From the NCBI RefSeq assembly GCF_005889715.1, contig NZ_VCKW01000021.1:1-53427 (forward strand): a stretch of 53,427 nt of DNA. Reading direction: 5' to 3'. Position numbers and translations under genes: made by a program. How positions within the stretch are numbered: position 1 is the stretch's first letter; every line of letters starts with the position of its first letter. The stretch comes from Actinomadura soli. Its GTDB lineage: Bacteria > Actinomycetota > Actinomycetes > Streptosporangiales > Streptosporangiaceae. Below the pieces are notes generated by a model that searched no databases, was not told the origin of the DNA, and was given only the letters and a program-made list of their open reading frames with translations. Below, piece by piece: positions 34,748-43,216 of the stretch.

Positions 34748-36511
34748 TCAGTCGGCCGGGTCGAGGGTCTGGTGCTTGTCGTCCTCGGTGCGGCGGGTCA
34801 GGCCCCGCGCGGCCAGCAGCTCCAGCAGCGGGACGGCCACCCGGCGGGTGGTGCTCATGGCCTGCCGGGCGTCGCTCAGCGTGAACGGCTGGGGCAGCGC
34901 GGTCAGCACGTCGAGGGCGCGGCGGTCGACGTCCGGGAGCAGGACGATGCCGGGCGCGACGCGCAGCAGCCGGCCGACGCGTTCGGCGGCGGCCAGCTCG
35001 GCGTTGCCGAGACCCAGCTCGGCCAGCCGCTCGGCGTTCGGGGCGCCGAACGGGTCGGCGGCCAGGTCGCGCTCCAGCACCTGGACGGCCTTGTCGAGCG
35101 CGCCGGGCAAACCCGGGTCGTGTCCCGGTGGGGTGAGCAGGCCCGATTCGCAGGCGAGCCCGGCCTCCCGGGCCAGTGCGGGCACCAGGCCGGGATCGAT
35201 GCCGAGGCGGCGGGCGGCGGCGGCCACCGGCAGGCCGGGTTCCAGCGGATGGCCTTCGCGGTGGTGGCGTTCGGCGTCGGCCAGGTCCGCCGCGTACTCG
35301 GCCCAGCGGCTGTCGTCCGTCCACCAGTCGCCGTGCCGGGGCGCGCCCAGCGCGGGCAGGCCCATAGCGGCCAGCTCGGCGCCGCGCCGCAGGCCGCGGC
35401 GGAGGTGGTCGTTCGCGACGTCGCCCGCCGTGCGCATCCCCGACAGCTCGGCGGCCCGTGCCCTGGCCGCGCCGCGCCTGGTCAGCGGGGGCGGGTCGAC
35501 GTCGAGGACGACGAGCCCGGCGGCGATCCGGCGGCGTCCGGGGTCGCGGAGGACGGCGCGGTCGCCGTACCGCAGCGGCAGCGGCCGGTCGAACCGCAGC
35601 CGCCCGTGCGCGTCTCCGAGCGGGCGCAGCCGGCACGGGACGGCGGCGGTGCCGATGTGCATGATCAGCCGTTCCGGCAGCGGGGTCGAGGACGTCGGGC
35701 GCAGCTCCACGTCGGCGGAGTCCGCCATCCGCCACGCGCCCGGGGTGAGCAGCGGCAGCCCGCGCGGGACGTCGGCGCGGTCGACACCGCGCAGGTTGAG
35801 CGCGACCCGCGCGGTCGCGGTCACCCGGTCGCGCGGCTCGCCCAGCGCCTCGATCCCGCGCACCCGCACGGACCTGCCCTCGGTGTTGAGCAGCTCATCA
35901 CCGGCCTGGACCGTCCCCGCGCCGAGCGTGGCGGTGACGACGGTGCCCGCGCCGCGGATGGAGAACGACCGGTCGGCCCACAGCCGGACGGGCGCGGCGG
36001 TGTCGGGCGCGGGCAGGCCCGCGACCAGCTCGGCGATGGCGGCGCGGACGTCGTCCAGCCCGTCCCCGGTGACCGCGCTGACCGCGACGGCCGGCAGCTC
36101 GCGCAGCGTGCTGCCGGCCATCCACTCGTGCGCCTCCTCGATCGCGGGCGCCGGATCGGCCAGGTCGGAGCGGGTGACGACGAGCACGCCGCGGGACACG
36201 TTCAGCGCGTCGAGGGCCTCCAGGTGCTCGGCGCTCTGCGGCATCCAGCCCTCGTCGGCCGCGACGACGAACAGGACGGCGGGCACCGGCCCCACCCCGG
36301 CGAGCATGGTGGCGACGAACCGCTCGTGCCCGGGGACGTCGACGAACGCGACCTCGCCCGCGCCGGGCAGCTCCGTCCAGGCGAACCCGAGGTCGATGGT
36401 GAGCCGCCGGCGGCGCTCCTCGGCCAGCCGGTCGGGCTCCATCCCGGTGAGCGCGCTGACCAGCGTGGACTTGCCGTGGTCGACGTGCCCGGCGGTGGCG
36501 ATCACGTGCAT
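34748..36511 (-). CDS. selB: Selenocysteine-specific elongation factor SelB
   Basis: 587 residues. The N-terminal GTPase has GHVDHGKSTL (G1), DVPGHE (G3) and TRSDLAD (G4; Arg replaces the usual Lys). TIDLGFAW is the SelB-specific version of the switch I region. EF-Tu-like domains 2 and 3 follow to about residue 350, and the last 200 residues contain the winged-helix repeats that bind the SECIS RNA hairpin. SelB brings Sec-tRNA to UGA codons followed by that hairpin. Its presence here supports true recoding of the three UGA-interrupted genes nearby. It follows the IclR gene (37-nt gap). Confidence 0.95.
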   Translation of the reverse strand: MHVIATAGHVDHGKSTLVSALTGMEPDRLAEERRRRLTIDLGFAWTELPGAGEVAFVDVPGHERFVATMLAGVGPVPAVLFVVAADEGWMPQSAEHLEALDALNVSRGVLVVTRSDLADPAPAIEEAHEWMAGSTLRELPAVAVSAVTGDGLDDVRAAIAELVAGLPAPDTAAPVRLWADRSFSIRGAGTVVTATLGAGTVQAGDELLNTEGRSVRVRGIEALGEPRDRVTATARVALNLRGVDRADVPRGLPLLTPGAWRMADSADVELRPTSSTPLPERLIMHIGTAAVPCRLRPLGDAHGRLRFDRPLPLRYGDRAVLRDPGRRRIAAGLVVLDVDPPPLTRRGAARARAAELSGMRTAGDVANDHLRRGLRRGAELAAMGLPALGAPRHGDWWTDDSRWAEYAADLADAERHHREGHPLEPGLPVAAAARRLGIDPGLVPALAREAGLACESGLLTPPGHDPGLPGALDKAVQVLERDLAADPFGAPNAERLAELGLGNAELAAAERVGRLLRVAPGIVLLPDVDRRALDVLTALPQPFTLSDARQAMSTTRRVAVPLLELLAARGLTRRTEDDKHQTLDPAD

Positions 36512-36548
36512 GTCCTCGTCCTTCCCCGGACCGGGGCGCGGGCCCCGG

Positions 36549-37358
36549 TCAGCAGCGCGCGGCGCGCAGGTCGGCCTCGATCCTGGCGGTGGCGTCCAGC
36601 AGCAGCGGCAGCAGCTCGCGGCGCATCCTCGCGGCGGGGGTGCGGCTGGACGCGGCGGAGACGTTCGCGGCGGCCACCACCGTGCCGGTGGCGTCGCGGA
36701 TGGGCGCGGCGATCGAGCGCAGGCCGTCCTCCAGCTCCTGGTCGACCAGCGACCAGCCCTGCTTGCGGACGCGGTTGATCTCGCGCCGCAGGACGGCCGG
36801 GTCGGTGGCCGTCCGGCCGGTGAGGGGGCGGTGCGCGGCCCGGTCGAGGCGCTCGTCCAGCTCGGGCTCGGGGAGGGCGGCGAGCAGCACCCGGCCCATG
36901 GACGTGGCGTAGGCGGGAAAGCGGGTGCCGACGCTGATCGCGACCGTCATGATGCGCGAGGTCGGGATGCGCGCCACGTAGACGATGTCGTCGCCGTCCA
37001 GCACCGACACCGACGACGACTCGTGGACCAGCGCCACGAGCCCCTCCAGGTGCGGCTCGGCGACCTCGGGGAGCGACAGCGACGACAGGTAGGCGTAGCC
37101 GAGGCGCAGCACGCGCGGCGTCAGCGAGAACCGGCGGCCGTCGCTGCGCACGTAGCCGAGGTCGGCGAGGGTGAGCAGGAACCGCCGGGCGGCGGCGCGG
37201 GTGAGGCCGGTGGCGTGCGCGACCTCGCTGAGCGTCAGCTCCGGCGTGGACGCGTCGAACGCCCGGATCACGTTGAGGCCGCGCTCCAGGGACTGGACGA
37301 AGTGCGGCCCCCGGGCCCCGGCGTCCGTCCCCCCGGCGGGCGCGTCGGGCGCTGTCAT
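36549..37358 (-). CDS. IclR-family transcriptional regulator (PcaR/PobR-like)
   Basis: 269 residues from the ATG at 37358. The N-terminal winged helix contains SLERGLNVIRAFDA and LTLSEVAHATGLTRAAARRFL, typical of the protocatechuate/p-hydroxybenzoate regulators. The effector domain (about residues 95-260) has YVARIPTSRIMTVAISVGTRFPAYATSMGRVLLA, whose conserved GxR..ATSxG segment lines the ligand pocket, and ends in RRELLPLLLDATARIEADL. It is divergent from the first selenoprotein gene, with inverted and direct ATCCGAAC repeats in the 192-nt gap, so it is likely to control that operon and itself, in response to an aromatic or short carboxylic effector. Confidence 0.92.
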   Translation of the reverse strand: MTAPDAPAGGTDAGARGPHFVQSLERGLNVIRAFDASTPELTLSEVAHATGLTRAAARRFLLTLADLGYVRSDGRRFSLTPRVLRLGYAYLSSLSLPEVAEPHLEGLVALVHESSSVSVLDGDDIVYVARIPTSRIMTVAISVGTRFPAYATSMGRVLLAALPEPELDERLDRAAHRPLTGRTATDPAVLRREINRVRKQGWSLVDQELEDGLRSIAAPIRDATGTVVAAANVSAASSRTPAARMRRELLPLLLDATARIEADLRAARC

Positions 37359-37381
37359 CGGATCATCGCAGGGTGGCCATT

Positions 37382-37419
37382 CCGTTCGGATGATGAACAT
37401 GTGTGCTTCATCCGAACGG
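37382..37419. promoter_or_regulatory. Inverted-repeat operator near the IclR start
   Basis: Perfect 12-bp inverted repeat CCGTTCGGATGA / TCATCCGAACGG (37382-37393 and 37408-37419) with a 14-nt spacer. It lies 24 nt upstream of the IclR start codon, so it probably overlaps the IclR promoter or ribosome-binding region. The inner ATCCGAAC core recurs twice at 37486 and 37505. Confidence 0.7.
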
Positions 37420-37452
37420 TAGCCGGGCCCCGAAGTCAGGTCAATCTGCCTG

Positions 37453-37481
37453 TTGACAACCTCAACACCTGAGCGGAGAAT
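37453..37481 (+). promoter_or_regulatory. Putative promoter of the first selenoprotein operon
   Basis: TTGACA at 37453-37458 and GAGAAT at 37476-37481 with a 17-nt spacer form a reasonable housekeeping-type promoter. It lies just before two ATCCGAAC boxes, so a regulator bound there would contact or block polymerase. Confidence 0.5.
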
Positions 37482-37485
37482 CACT

Positions 37486-37512
37486 ATCCGAACAGATGTT
37501 CTTGATCCGAAC
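37486..37512. promoter_or_regulatory. Tandem ATCCGAAC boxes (probable IclR operator)
   Basis: ATCCGAAC occurs at 37486-37493 and again at 37505-37512, a 19-nt repeat period, close to two helical turns. The overlapping sequence GAACAGATGTTC (37490-37501) is itself a perfect 5-2-5 palindrome. The boxes fall directly after the predicted -10 and 38-65 nt upstream of the first selenoprotein start. Confidence 0.6.
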
Positions 37513-37550
37513 GTCCTCGCATTGCACCGCAGCTCAGGAGAGATGTCGTC

Positions 37551-39221
37551 ATGGCCGGTAAGATCACGGTTCTCCATCCCGAGGGCAACGCGCCCACCGT
37601 CGGCGGCAAGTCGCTCGCCCCGCGGCCCGACACCCTGGACGGCAGGACCGTGTTCCTCGTGGACGCGGGCTTCGAGAACTCCGGCGACCTCATCGAGCAG
37701 CTCGGGGCCTCGCTCCAGGAGCACCGCCCGGACATCACGACCGTGACCGTCCACCTCTCCACGCCGTTCGACCCGGCACCCGGGCTGTACGCGCGGATCG
37801 CGGAGGAGGGCGACGCCGCGATCCTCGGCGTCGGTCTTTGAAGCGGCTGCGCGCCGGCGGTCGCCGGCCACGCCACGCGGCTCGAGTCCGAGTACCGCGT
37901 CCCCACCGTCTCCGTCCACGCCGACGCGTTCGCCCGGCTGGTGGCGTCCACCAGCAGGCTGGCCGGCGTCCCCACCCTGCGGCACGCGTTCGTGCCCTCC
38001 CCCGTCCCCGGCCGCACGGCCGCCGAGCTGCGCGGATACGTCGAGGGTGACAACCCCGTCTCCGGCAACCCGTTCGCCAGGGACCTCTTCGACGGGCTGA
38101 CCAGGCCGCTGGACGAGGCCGACATGGCCGGGGCGACGTTCGAGCAGACCAGGTCCCGGCTGCTGGAACCGGCCACCGAGGACGACCTGCACGCCCTCTT
38201 CCTGGAGAACGGCTGGACCGACAAGCTGCCGATCGTCCTGCCCACCGAGGAGCGCGTCGCCGCGATGCTCGCGGGGACCAGCCGCGCGCCCGGCGAGGTG
38301 GTCGGCAGGCTCCGCGCCGCCTCCACCCGCGACTACTGGGAGTTCACGGTCGAGCAGGCCGCGGTGAACGCGGTCATGGCCGGGGCCGCGCCCGAGTACC
38401 TCCCCGTGATCCTGGCGCTGCTCGGCAGCGGCTACTCGGCCCGGCACAGCAGCATCTCCTCGATGTCGGAGGCCGTCGTCGTCAACGGCCCGATCCGCGA
38501 CGAGATCGGGATGAACTCCGGGATCGGCGCGCTCGGCCCCTACAGCCGGGCCAACGCCACCATCGGGCGCGCCTACGGCATCGGCTCCCAGAACCTCCAG
38601 GGCGGGTCGTCGCCCGGGATCAGCTACATGGGGTCGATCGGGAACCCGTTCTCGTTCACCAACCTCACCTTCGCCGAGAACGAGGAGCGCAGCCCCTGGG
38701 AGCCGTACCACGTCCAGCACGGCTTCGTCCCCGGCGACAGCACCGCCACCGTGTTCCGCGGCGTCCGGACGATGATCACCGCGCCGAGCGGGATCCGCGA
38801 CGACTGGCGCGACCACGCCCGGACGATCTTCAACGCGACCCGCGCGTCCGGCGGCGCGGTGCTGCTGCTCGACCCGCTCGCCGCGCAGAACCTCGTCGAG
38901 CACCAGGGGTTCGCCCGCAAGGAGGATCTCATCGAGTGGATCTCCGCCACCGGGCGGCTGCCCGCGCGCCGGTGGTGGGCGCAGGGCCTGCAGGAGCTGT
39001 TCTTCGGCTACCGGGCCGAGGCGGGCGAGGAGCCCTGGGCGGGCTATCGGGCGGCCGGACCGGACGACGAGGTCCGCATCAACGTGCCCGAGGACGTCCA
39101 CGTCATCGTCGTCGGCGGCCGCAGCGCCGCCACCTGGAGCGTCCTCGAAGGCATGGCCAACGGCACGAAGCTGGACCGCTCGCTGTCCGGCCGGACCGTG
39201 TCCGTCGACGAGTGGCGCTGA
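37551..39221 (+). CDS. Selenoprotein 1: UGSC-family domain fused to C-terminal domain of unknown function
   Basis: The reading frame continues through the TGA at 37839-37841, giving 556 residues with Sec at 97 and Cys at 100 (motif U-S-G-C). The N-terminal domain (1 to about 185) matches the UGSC-family pattern: SLAPRPDTLDGRTVFLVDAG, the strand AAILGVGL before Sec, and a helix then VPTVSVHADAF. Residues about 190-556 form a second domain with LFLENGWTDKLPIVLPTEER, FTVEQAAVNAVMAG, GMNSGIGALGPYSRANATIG and ENEERSPWEPYHV. Sec97 and Cys100 are the only redox residues; no other cysteine is present. The SECIS hairpin lies at 37853-37868. A solute-binding protein gene follows 51 nt later. A redox or reductase role is inferred; the reaction is unknown. 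Confidence 0.9.
37839..37868 (+). promoter_or_regulatory. UGA-Sec codon and bacterial SECIS hairpin, selenoprotein 1
   Basis: UGA at 37839-37841. The hairpin GCCGGC-GGUC-GCCGGC occupies 37853-37868, starting 12 nt after UGA, so the GGUC loop starts 18 nt after it. This is close to the spacing in E. coli fdhF, whose loop is also GGUC. A GC-only stem with the loop in the same place occurs in all three genes. Confidence 0.8.
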
Positions 39222-39272
39222 CCGCGGAGGGTGTGCGCACCCGTGAGAGGCAACCGGCAAATGGGAGGACCA

Positions 39273-40556
39273 ATGGAAGGCAATCGGCGCGGCCGGCGGA
39301 GCAGGCGGACACTCGCTCTGGTCGCGGGGGCCTCCGCGGTGGTGATGGCCGCCGGATGCGGCGGCTCGGGCGGCGGGTCCGGGAACGTGTCGCTGCGGAT
39401 GTACGCGTCCCCGGCCGTCAAGGACGGGCTCGACCCCATCGTCAAGGAGTTCAACGACGCCAACGCGCCGCGTATCAAGATGACGGTGCAGTACGTCCCG
39501 GCGCCGAAGATCGGACCGGCGACGACCACCGAGTTGCAGGGCGGCAACCCGCCCGACATCCTCAACATCTCCCCCGGGTCGGGCGGCGGCGCGACCGGGC
39601 TGCCGCTCCACAAGCTCGCCAAGGCCCGCCGGCTGGCGGACGTCACCGCCAAGCCGTGGGCCAAGCAGGTCCCGGCGCTGCTGGCCCCCACCGTCACCTA
39701 CGAGGGCAAGGTGTACGCCCTGGTCGTCGGAGTGTCCACGCACTTCATGGACTACACCGTCACCGAGCTGCGGGACTGGAGGCTCAAGCCGCCGAGCACG
39801 TTCGCCGAGCTGCTGACGCTGTGCGGGGAGATCCGCAAGCATGACAAGTACGCGCTGGTCCCGGGCGCCGCCGACCAGGCGGGCAACCGGATGCTGCTGC
39901 AGTCCTTCTCCGCCGCCAACGTCTACAGCGACGACCCGAAGTGGGACGAGAAGCGCGCCGCGGGCCAGGTCAAGTTCCAGACCACGCCCGGCTGGCGGCA
40001 GACGTTCCAGCAGATCGTCGACATGATCAACGCGGACTGCTACTACCCCGGCGGCGCGGGCCGCACCACCGAGGAGGGCAAGAACCTCCAGATCAAGAGC
40101 GACAAGGCCACGATGGGCATCGGGCCGTCGACCGCCTCGTCCTACGTCACCCGGCGCAACCCGGCGCGCAAGTGGGCGGCGGTCCCGGTGCCCGGACGCA
40201 AGCAGAGCATCCTCCCGCTGGAGGTCAGCGGGCTTTCGGTGGCGGCCAAGGGCGACCATGTCGAGGAGGCGACCACGTTCCTCGACTTCGTCGCGCAGAA
40301 ACGCGATCTCTACGCGGAGAAGACCGGCGCGTTCTCTCCGGCGCAGATGGAGCGCGGCGAGCTGCCCGACTTCCTGAAGCCTTTGGAGCCGCTCGCCAAG
40401 CAGGGCCGCTACAGCCTGGGCGCCAGCACGATGTGGCCGTCGGACGCGCCCGCGCAGGCCGCGTACAAGACCATGGCGGGCCTCTACAACAAGACCCGGA
40501 CCGTGGACGACGTCCTCAAGGCCATGGACGAGTCCTGGGAGGCGACCGCCGGCTGA
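39273..40556 (+). CDS. ABC importer solute-binding lipoprotein, copy 1 (CUT1-like)
   Basis: 427 residues from the ATG at 39273, which has GGGAGG 4 nt upstream. The signal peptide ends in a lipobox (MAAGC). The mature domain is the sugar-binding-protein type: RMYASPAVKDG, TTTELQGGNPPDILNISPGS, KATMGIGPSTASSYV and LPLEVSGLSVAAKGDHVEEA. It is clearly homologous over its full length to the binding protein at 46274-47554 (shared [20 protein letters not shown] and TRTVDD segments). It lies downstream of selenoprotein 1 on the same strand with no permease or ATPase, so it may share the importer encoded at 43213-46277. Confidence 0.9.
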   Translation: MEGNRRGRRSRRTLALVAGASAVVMAAGCGGSGGGSGNVSLRMYASPAVKDGLDPIVKEFNDANAPRIKMTVQYVPAPKIGPATTTELQGGNPPDILNISPGSGGGATGLPLHKLAKARRLADVTAKPWAKQVPALLAPTVTYEGKVYALVVGVSTHFMDYTVTELRDWRLKPPSTFAELLTLCGEIRKHDKYALVPGAADQAGNRMLLQSFSAANVYSDDPKWDEKRAAGQVKFQTTPGWRQTFQQIVDMINADCYYPGGAGRTTEEGKNLQIKSDKATMGIGPSTASSYVTRRNPARKWAAVPVPGRKQSILPLEVSGLSVAAKGDHVEEATTFLDFVAQKRDLYAEKTGAFSPAQMERGELPDFLKPLEPLAKQGRYSLGASTMWPSDAPAQAAYKTMAGLYNKTRTVDDVLKAMDESWEATAG

Positions 40557-40564
40557 CCCCGCAA

Positions 40565-40614
40565 AGCCGTGATCGCCGAGCCGCCGTTCGGGGGGCGGCT
40601 CGGCGATCATGGCT
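40565..40614. terminator. Bidirectional hairpin terminator between convergent genes
   Basis: Arms 40565-40585 and 40594-40614 pair over 21 positions with one G-U, around an 8-nt loop. It separates the plus-strand binding-protein gene (ends 40556) from the minus-strand selenoprotein 2 gene (ends 40623), so it likely terminates both transcripts. Confidence 0.8.
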
Positions 40615-40622
40615 GTTCCCCC

Positions 40623-42248
40623 TCAGCGCCAGGGATCGACCGGGACGGTCGTCTCGTAGCGGGCGGCGATCAGCTTGGACGCGTTCGCGGTCCCGCCGCC
40701 GATGACCGCGATGTTGATGTCACCGGCGTCGTAGATCTCGACGGGCTCGTCGCCGGACGCCCGGTACCTCGTGGCGTGCGGCTCCTCCCCCGCCAGCGCC
40801 AGCGGCCGGAGGATCGCCCGCACCACCCCGTTCGACCAGTACTCGCCGGCGGACATCCGGCCGTTGCGGGCCAGCCACGCGCGGACGTCGTCCTTACCGG
40901 GGAACCCGGCCTCGACGAAGTCGTTCGCGGCCGTCGGGTCCATCACCACCAGCGGCGCGAACGCCGGGTCGCAGGCCCGCAGCGCGCCGCGCAGTATCTC
41001 CTCCCAGTGCCTGCGGCGCGGAGAGGCGCCGGAGATCGTGTACCAGCCGCCGAGGAAGAGGCTCACCGCGCTCTCGTCCGGGCGGAAGCCGTGCTGGACG
41101 TGCAGCGGCTCCCACGGGCTGTCCTCCTCGTTCTCGGGGAACGCGGCGGTGTAGGCGTAGTTGTTGCCGAGCGTGCCCATGTAGGTCTCGCCGGGCACCG
41201 ACCCGCCTTGCAGGTTCTGCGAGAGCAGCCCGTAGGCCCGTCCGATGGTCGCGTTGGCCCTGCTGTACGGGCCCATCGCGCCCATCCCGGTGTTCATCCC
41301 CGCCTCCAGCCTGATCGGGCCGTTGACGATCGCGATCGCCGCCATCGACGTGAGGCTGCTCATCCGCGCGGTGACCCCGCTGGACGCCAGCGCCAGGACG
41401 ATCGGGAAATGCTCCGGCCCCGCTCCTGCCATCACCGCGTTGACGGCGACCTTCTCGACCGTGAACTCCCACCGCTCCCGGAACTTGGCGGGGGCGAGGC
41501 GTCCGACGACCTCGTCCGGGCGGCGGGACGTGCCCGCGAGCATCTCCCGGACCCGCTCCTCGGTCGGCAGGACGATCGGCAGCCCGTCCGTCCAGCGGTT
41601 CTCCAGGAACAGCGCGTGCGCGGCCCGCTCGTCGGCTGCCTCGACGAGTTGCTGCCGCGGCCGTTCGTACGCGCTTCCCCTGAGGTCCTCCTCGTCCAGC
41701 CGCCCGGCGAGGGCGTCGAGCAGCTCGTCCATGAACGGACGGCCGCTGACGGCGTCCGTTCCCTCGATGTACCCGGTGAGCTCGGTGGCCGACCGCCCGG
41801 AGATCGCGCCCGGAAGGTACGCCTGCCGCATGCGCGGCATGCCCCTCGTCCTGGCGACGTTGGCGGCGATCCTGCGGAACTGCCGCGCGTGCACGCCGAC
41901 GGTGGGCACTCCAGAGCGTTCGAGCTCCGCCGCTATCCCGACGACCGTCGGGGCGCAGGTGCTTCAAAGACCGAGTCCGACGACGGCCGCGTCGCCGGAC
42001 GCCTCGATCTCTGCCCGCATCGCCGGGGAGTCCTGCCCGAACGCCTCGGTGGCGACGATCCGCGTCTCCACCTGGGGCCGGTTCTCCTTGAACCACGCGG
42101 CGAGCCGCTCCATGAACACGTCGGTGTTGTCGAACGGCGCGATCACCAGGTAGACGACCTTGCCGTCGAGGCTCTCCAGGCGGGGCGCGAGGGAGCGTCC
42201 CTCCACCTTGGGCGGGTATCCGCGCGGGTCGTACACGCTGATCGTCAT
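40623..42248 (-). CDS. Selenoprotein 2: UGSC-family domain fused to C-terminal domain of unknown function
   Basis: Frame reads through TGA at 41964-41966 to give 541 residues, Sec95 and Cys98 (motif U-S-T-C). The N-domain has SLAPRLESLDGKVVYLVIAP, DAAVVGLGL before Sec, and ELERSGVPTVGVHARQF after it. The C-terminal domain has LFLENRWTDGLPIVLPTEER, EKVAVNAVMAGAGPEHFPIV, GMGAMGPYSRANATIGRAYG and ENEEDSPWEPLHVQHGF. It is the most diverged of the three (for example NTDVFMERL in place of NSGDLIEQL). The ATG has GAGGAG in front and overlaps the stop of the thioredoxin reductase-like gene (ATGA 42245-42248), tying the two products together. It is the last gene of that operon. Confidence 0.9.
41937..41966 (-). 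promoter_or_regulatory. UGA-Sec codon and bacterial SECIS hairpin, selenoprotein 2
   Basis: UGA at 41964-41966. The hairpin CCCGAC-GGUC-GUCGGG (41937-41952) has the same position, stem length and loop as in the other two genes, but three of the six base pairs differ. The paired changes keep the stem intact, which supports selection on RNA structure rather than on protein sequence alone. Confidence 0.8.
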
Positions 42249-43216
42249 GCGGAGGCTCCTCTCGGCTGGGGGACCGGCCAGGTGCGGCCGGGGTCGGCGA
42301 GGTAGCGGTGCGCGGCCAGCGCGGCGGTCGCGCCGTCACCCGCGGCCGTGACCGCCTGCGCCGCCGATTCGGTCCTGATGTCACCGGCGGCGAACAGCCC
42401 TGGCAGGACGGTGCGCATCGCGACGTCCGTCGGCACCCGGCCGTCGTCGTCCAGCGCCAGCAGGTCGCGCAGGACGTCGGTACGCGGCCGCAGGCCCACA
42501 TACACGAACACACCGGTGACCTTCTCTTCCGCCGTCTCGCCGGTGCCGGTGTCCTTGACCCGGACGCCCGAGACGACCGTGTCGCCGAGGATCTCCTCGA
42601 CGACCGTGGAGTGCCGGACCTCGATCGAGGCGTGCTCCAGCACCCGCTTCGCGTACGTGTGCTGCCCGCCGAGGCTCTCGCCGCGATGCAGCAGCAGCAC
42701 CTTGCCCACGTGGTTGGTCAGCTCCAGCGCCTCCAGCAGCGCGGAGTCACCGCCCCCGACGACGGCGACGGTGTTGCCCCGGTGCAGCGGCCCGTCGCAG
42801 GTCGCGCAGTCGGACACGCCGTGTCCGCGCAGCGCGGCCTCGCCCGGGACGCCCAGCTCGCGCAGCGCCGACCCGGTCGCGACGACGACCGCGCCCGCGC
42901 GTATCTCGCCGTCGCCGGTGGTGGCCGTCCAGGCGCCATCGGATGGGGTGAGGGCGTTGAGTCCGCTCGTCACGAACTCCACGCCCGCGTCCTGCGCCTG
43001 CTCCTGGAGCATCGGGCACAGGTCGAAGCCCGCCACGCCCTCGGGGAAGCCGGGGAAGTCCTCGATCCTGCCGACGCTGAGCAGGTGGCCGCCGCCGATG
43101 TCGTCGCCGAGCAGCAGCCCGGTCCGGCGGCCCGCGCGGGCGGCGAACAGCCCGGCGGTCAGCCCGGCCACCCCGCCGCCCGCGATCAGGACCTCGAAGC
43201 CGTCCTCGCTCGTCAT
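42245..43216 (-). CDS. Thioredoxin reductase-like flavoprotein
   Basis: 323 residues. The FAD site is [21 protein letters not shown], the redox disulfide is CATC in SDCATCDGP (about residues 137-140), and the NADPH site is [28 protein letters not shown] is the second FAD contact. The order and length match bacterial TrxB. It would pass electrons from NADPH to a thiol or selenol partner. It is coupled on both sides by ATGA: to the ABC ATPase gene upstream and to selenoprotein 2 downstream. No thioredoxin is encoded here, so the selenoprotein may be reduced directly or through a cellular thioredoxin (inference). Confidence 0.93.
   Translation of the reverse strand: MTSEDGFEVLIAGGGVAGLTAGLFAARAGRRTGLLLGDDIGGGHLLSVGRIEDFPGFPEGVAGFDLCPMLQEQAQDAGVEFVTSGLNALTPSDGAWTATTGDGEIRAGAVVVATGSALRELGVPGEAALRGHGVSDCATCDGPLHRGNTVAVVGGGDSALLEALELTNHVGKVLLLHRGESLGGQHTYAKRVLEHASIEVRHSTVVEEILGDTVVSGVRVKDTGTGETAEEKVTGVFVYVGLRPRTDVLRDLLALDDDGRVPTDVAMRTVLPGLFAAGDIRTESAAQAVTAAGDGATAALAAHRYLADPGRTWPVPQPRGASA

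Noticed and set aside
34350-37472. A 1,040-codon plus-strand frame opposite selB and IclR
   Set aside because: Composition is Ser/Arg/Pro-rich with no domain; it is a shadow of selB and IclR.
37839-37841. Reading the UGA in the three UGSC genes as ordinary stops or pseudogene lesions
   Set aside because: The same UGA position, a paired hairpin with conserved loop in all copies, intact downstream frames, and local selB, selD and tRNA-Sec make recoding far more likely.
36549-40610. A 1,353-codon open frame on the minus strand across the IclR and selenoprotein 1 region
   Set aside because: Only its last 269 codons are a real protein (IclR). The rest is antisense to selenoprotein 1 and binding protein 1, is Arg/Gly/His-rich and low in complexity, and reflects high GC at third positions.
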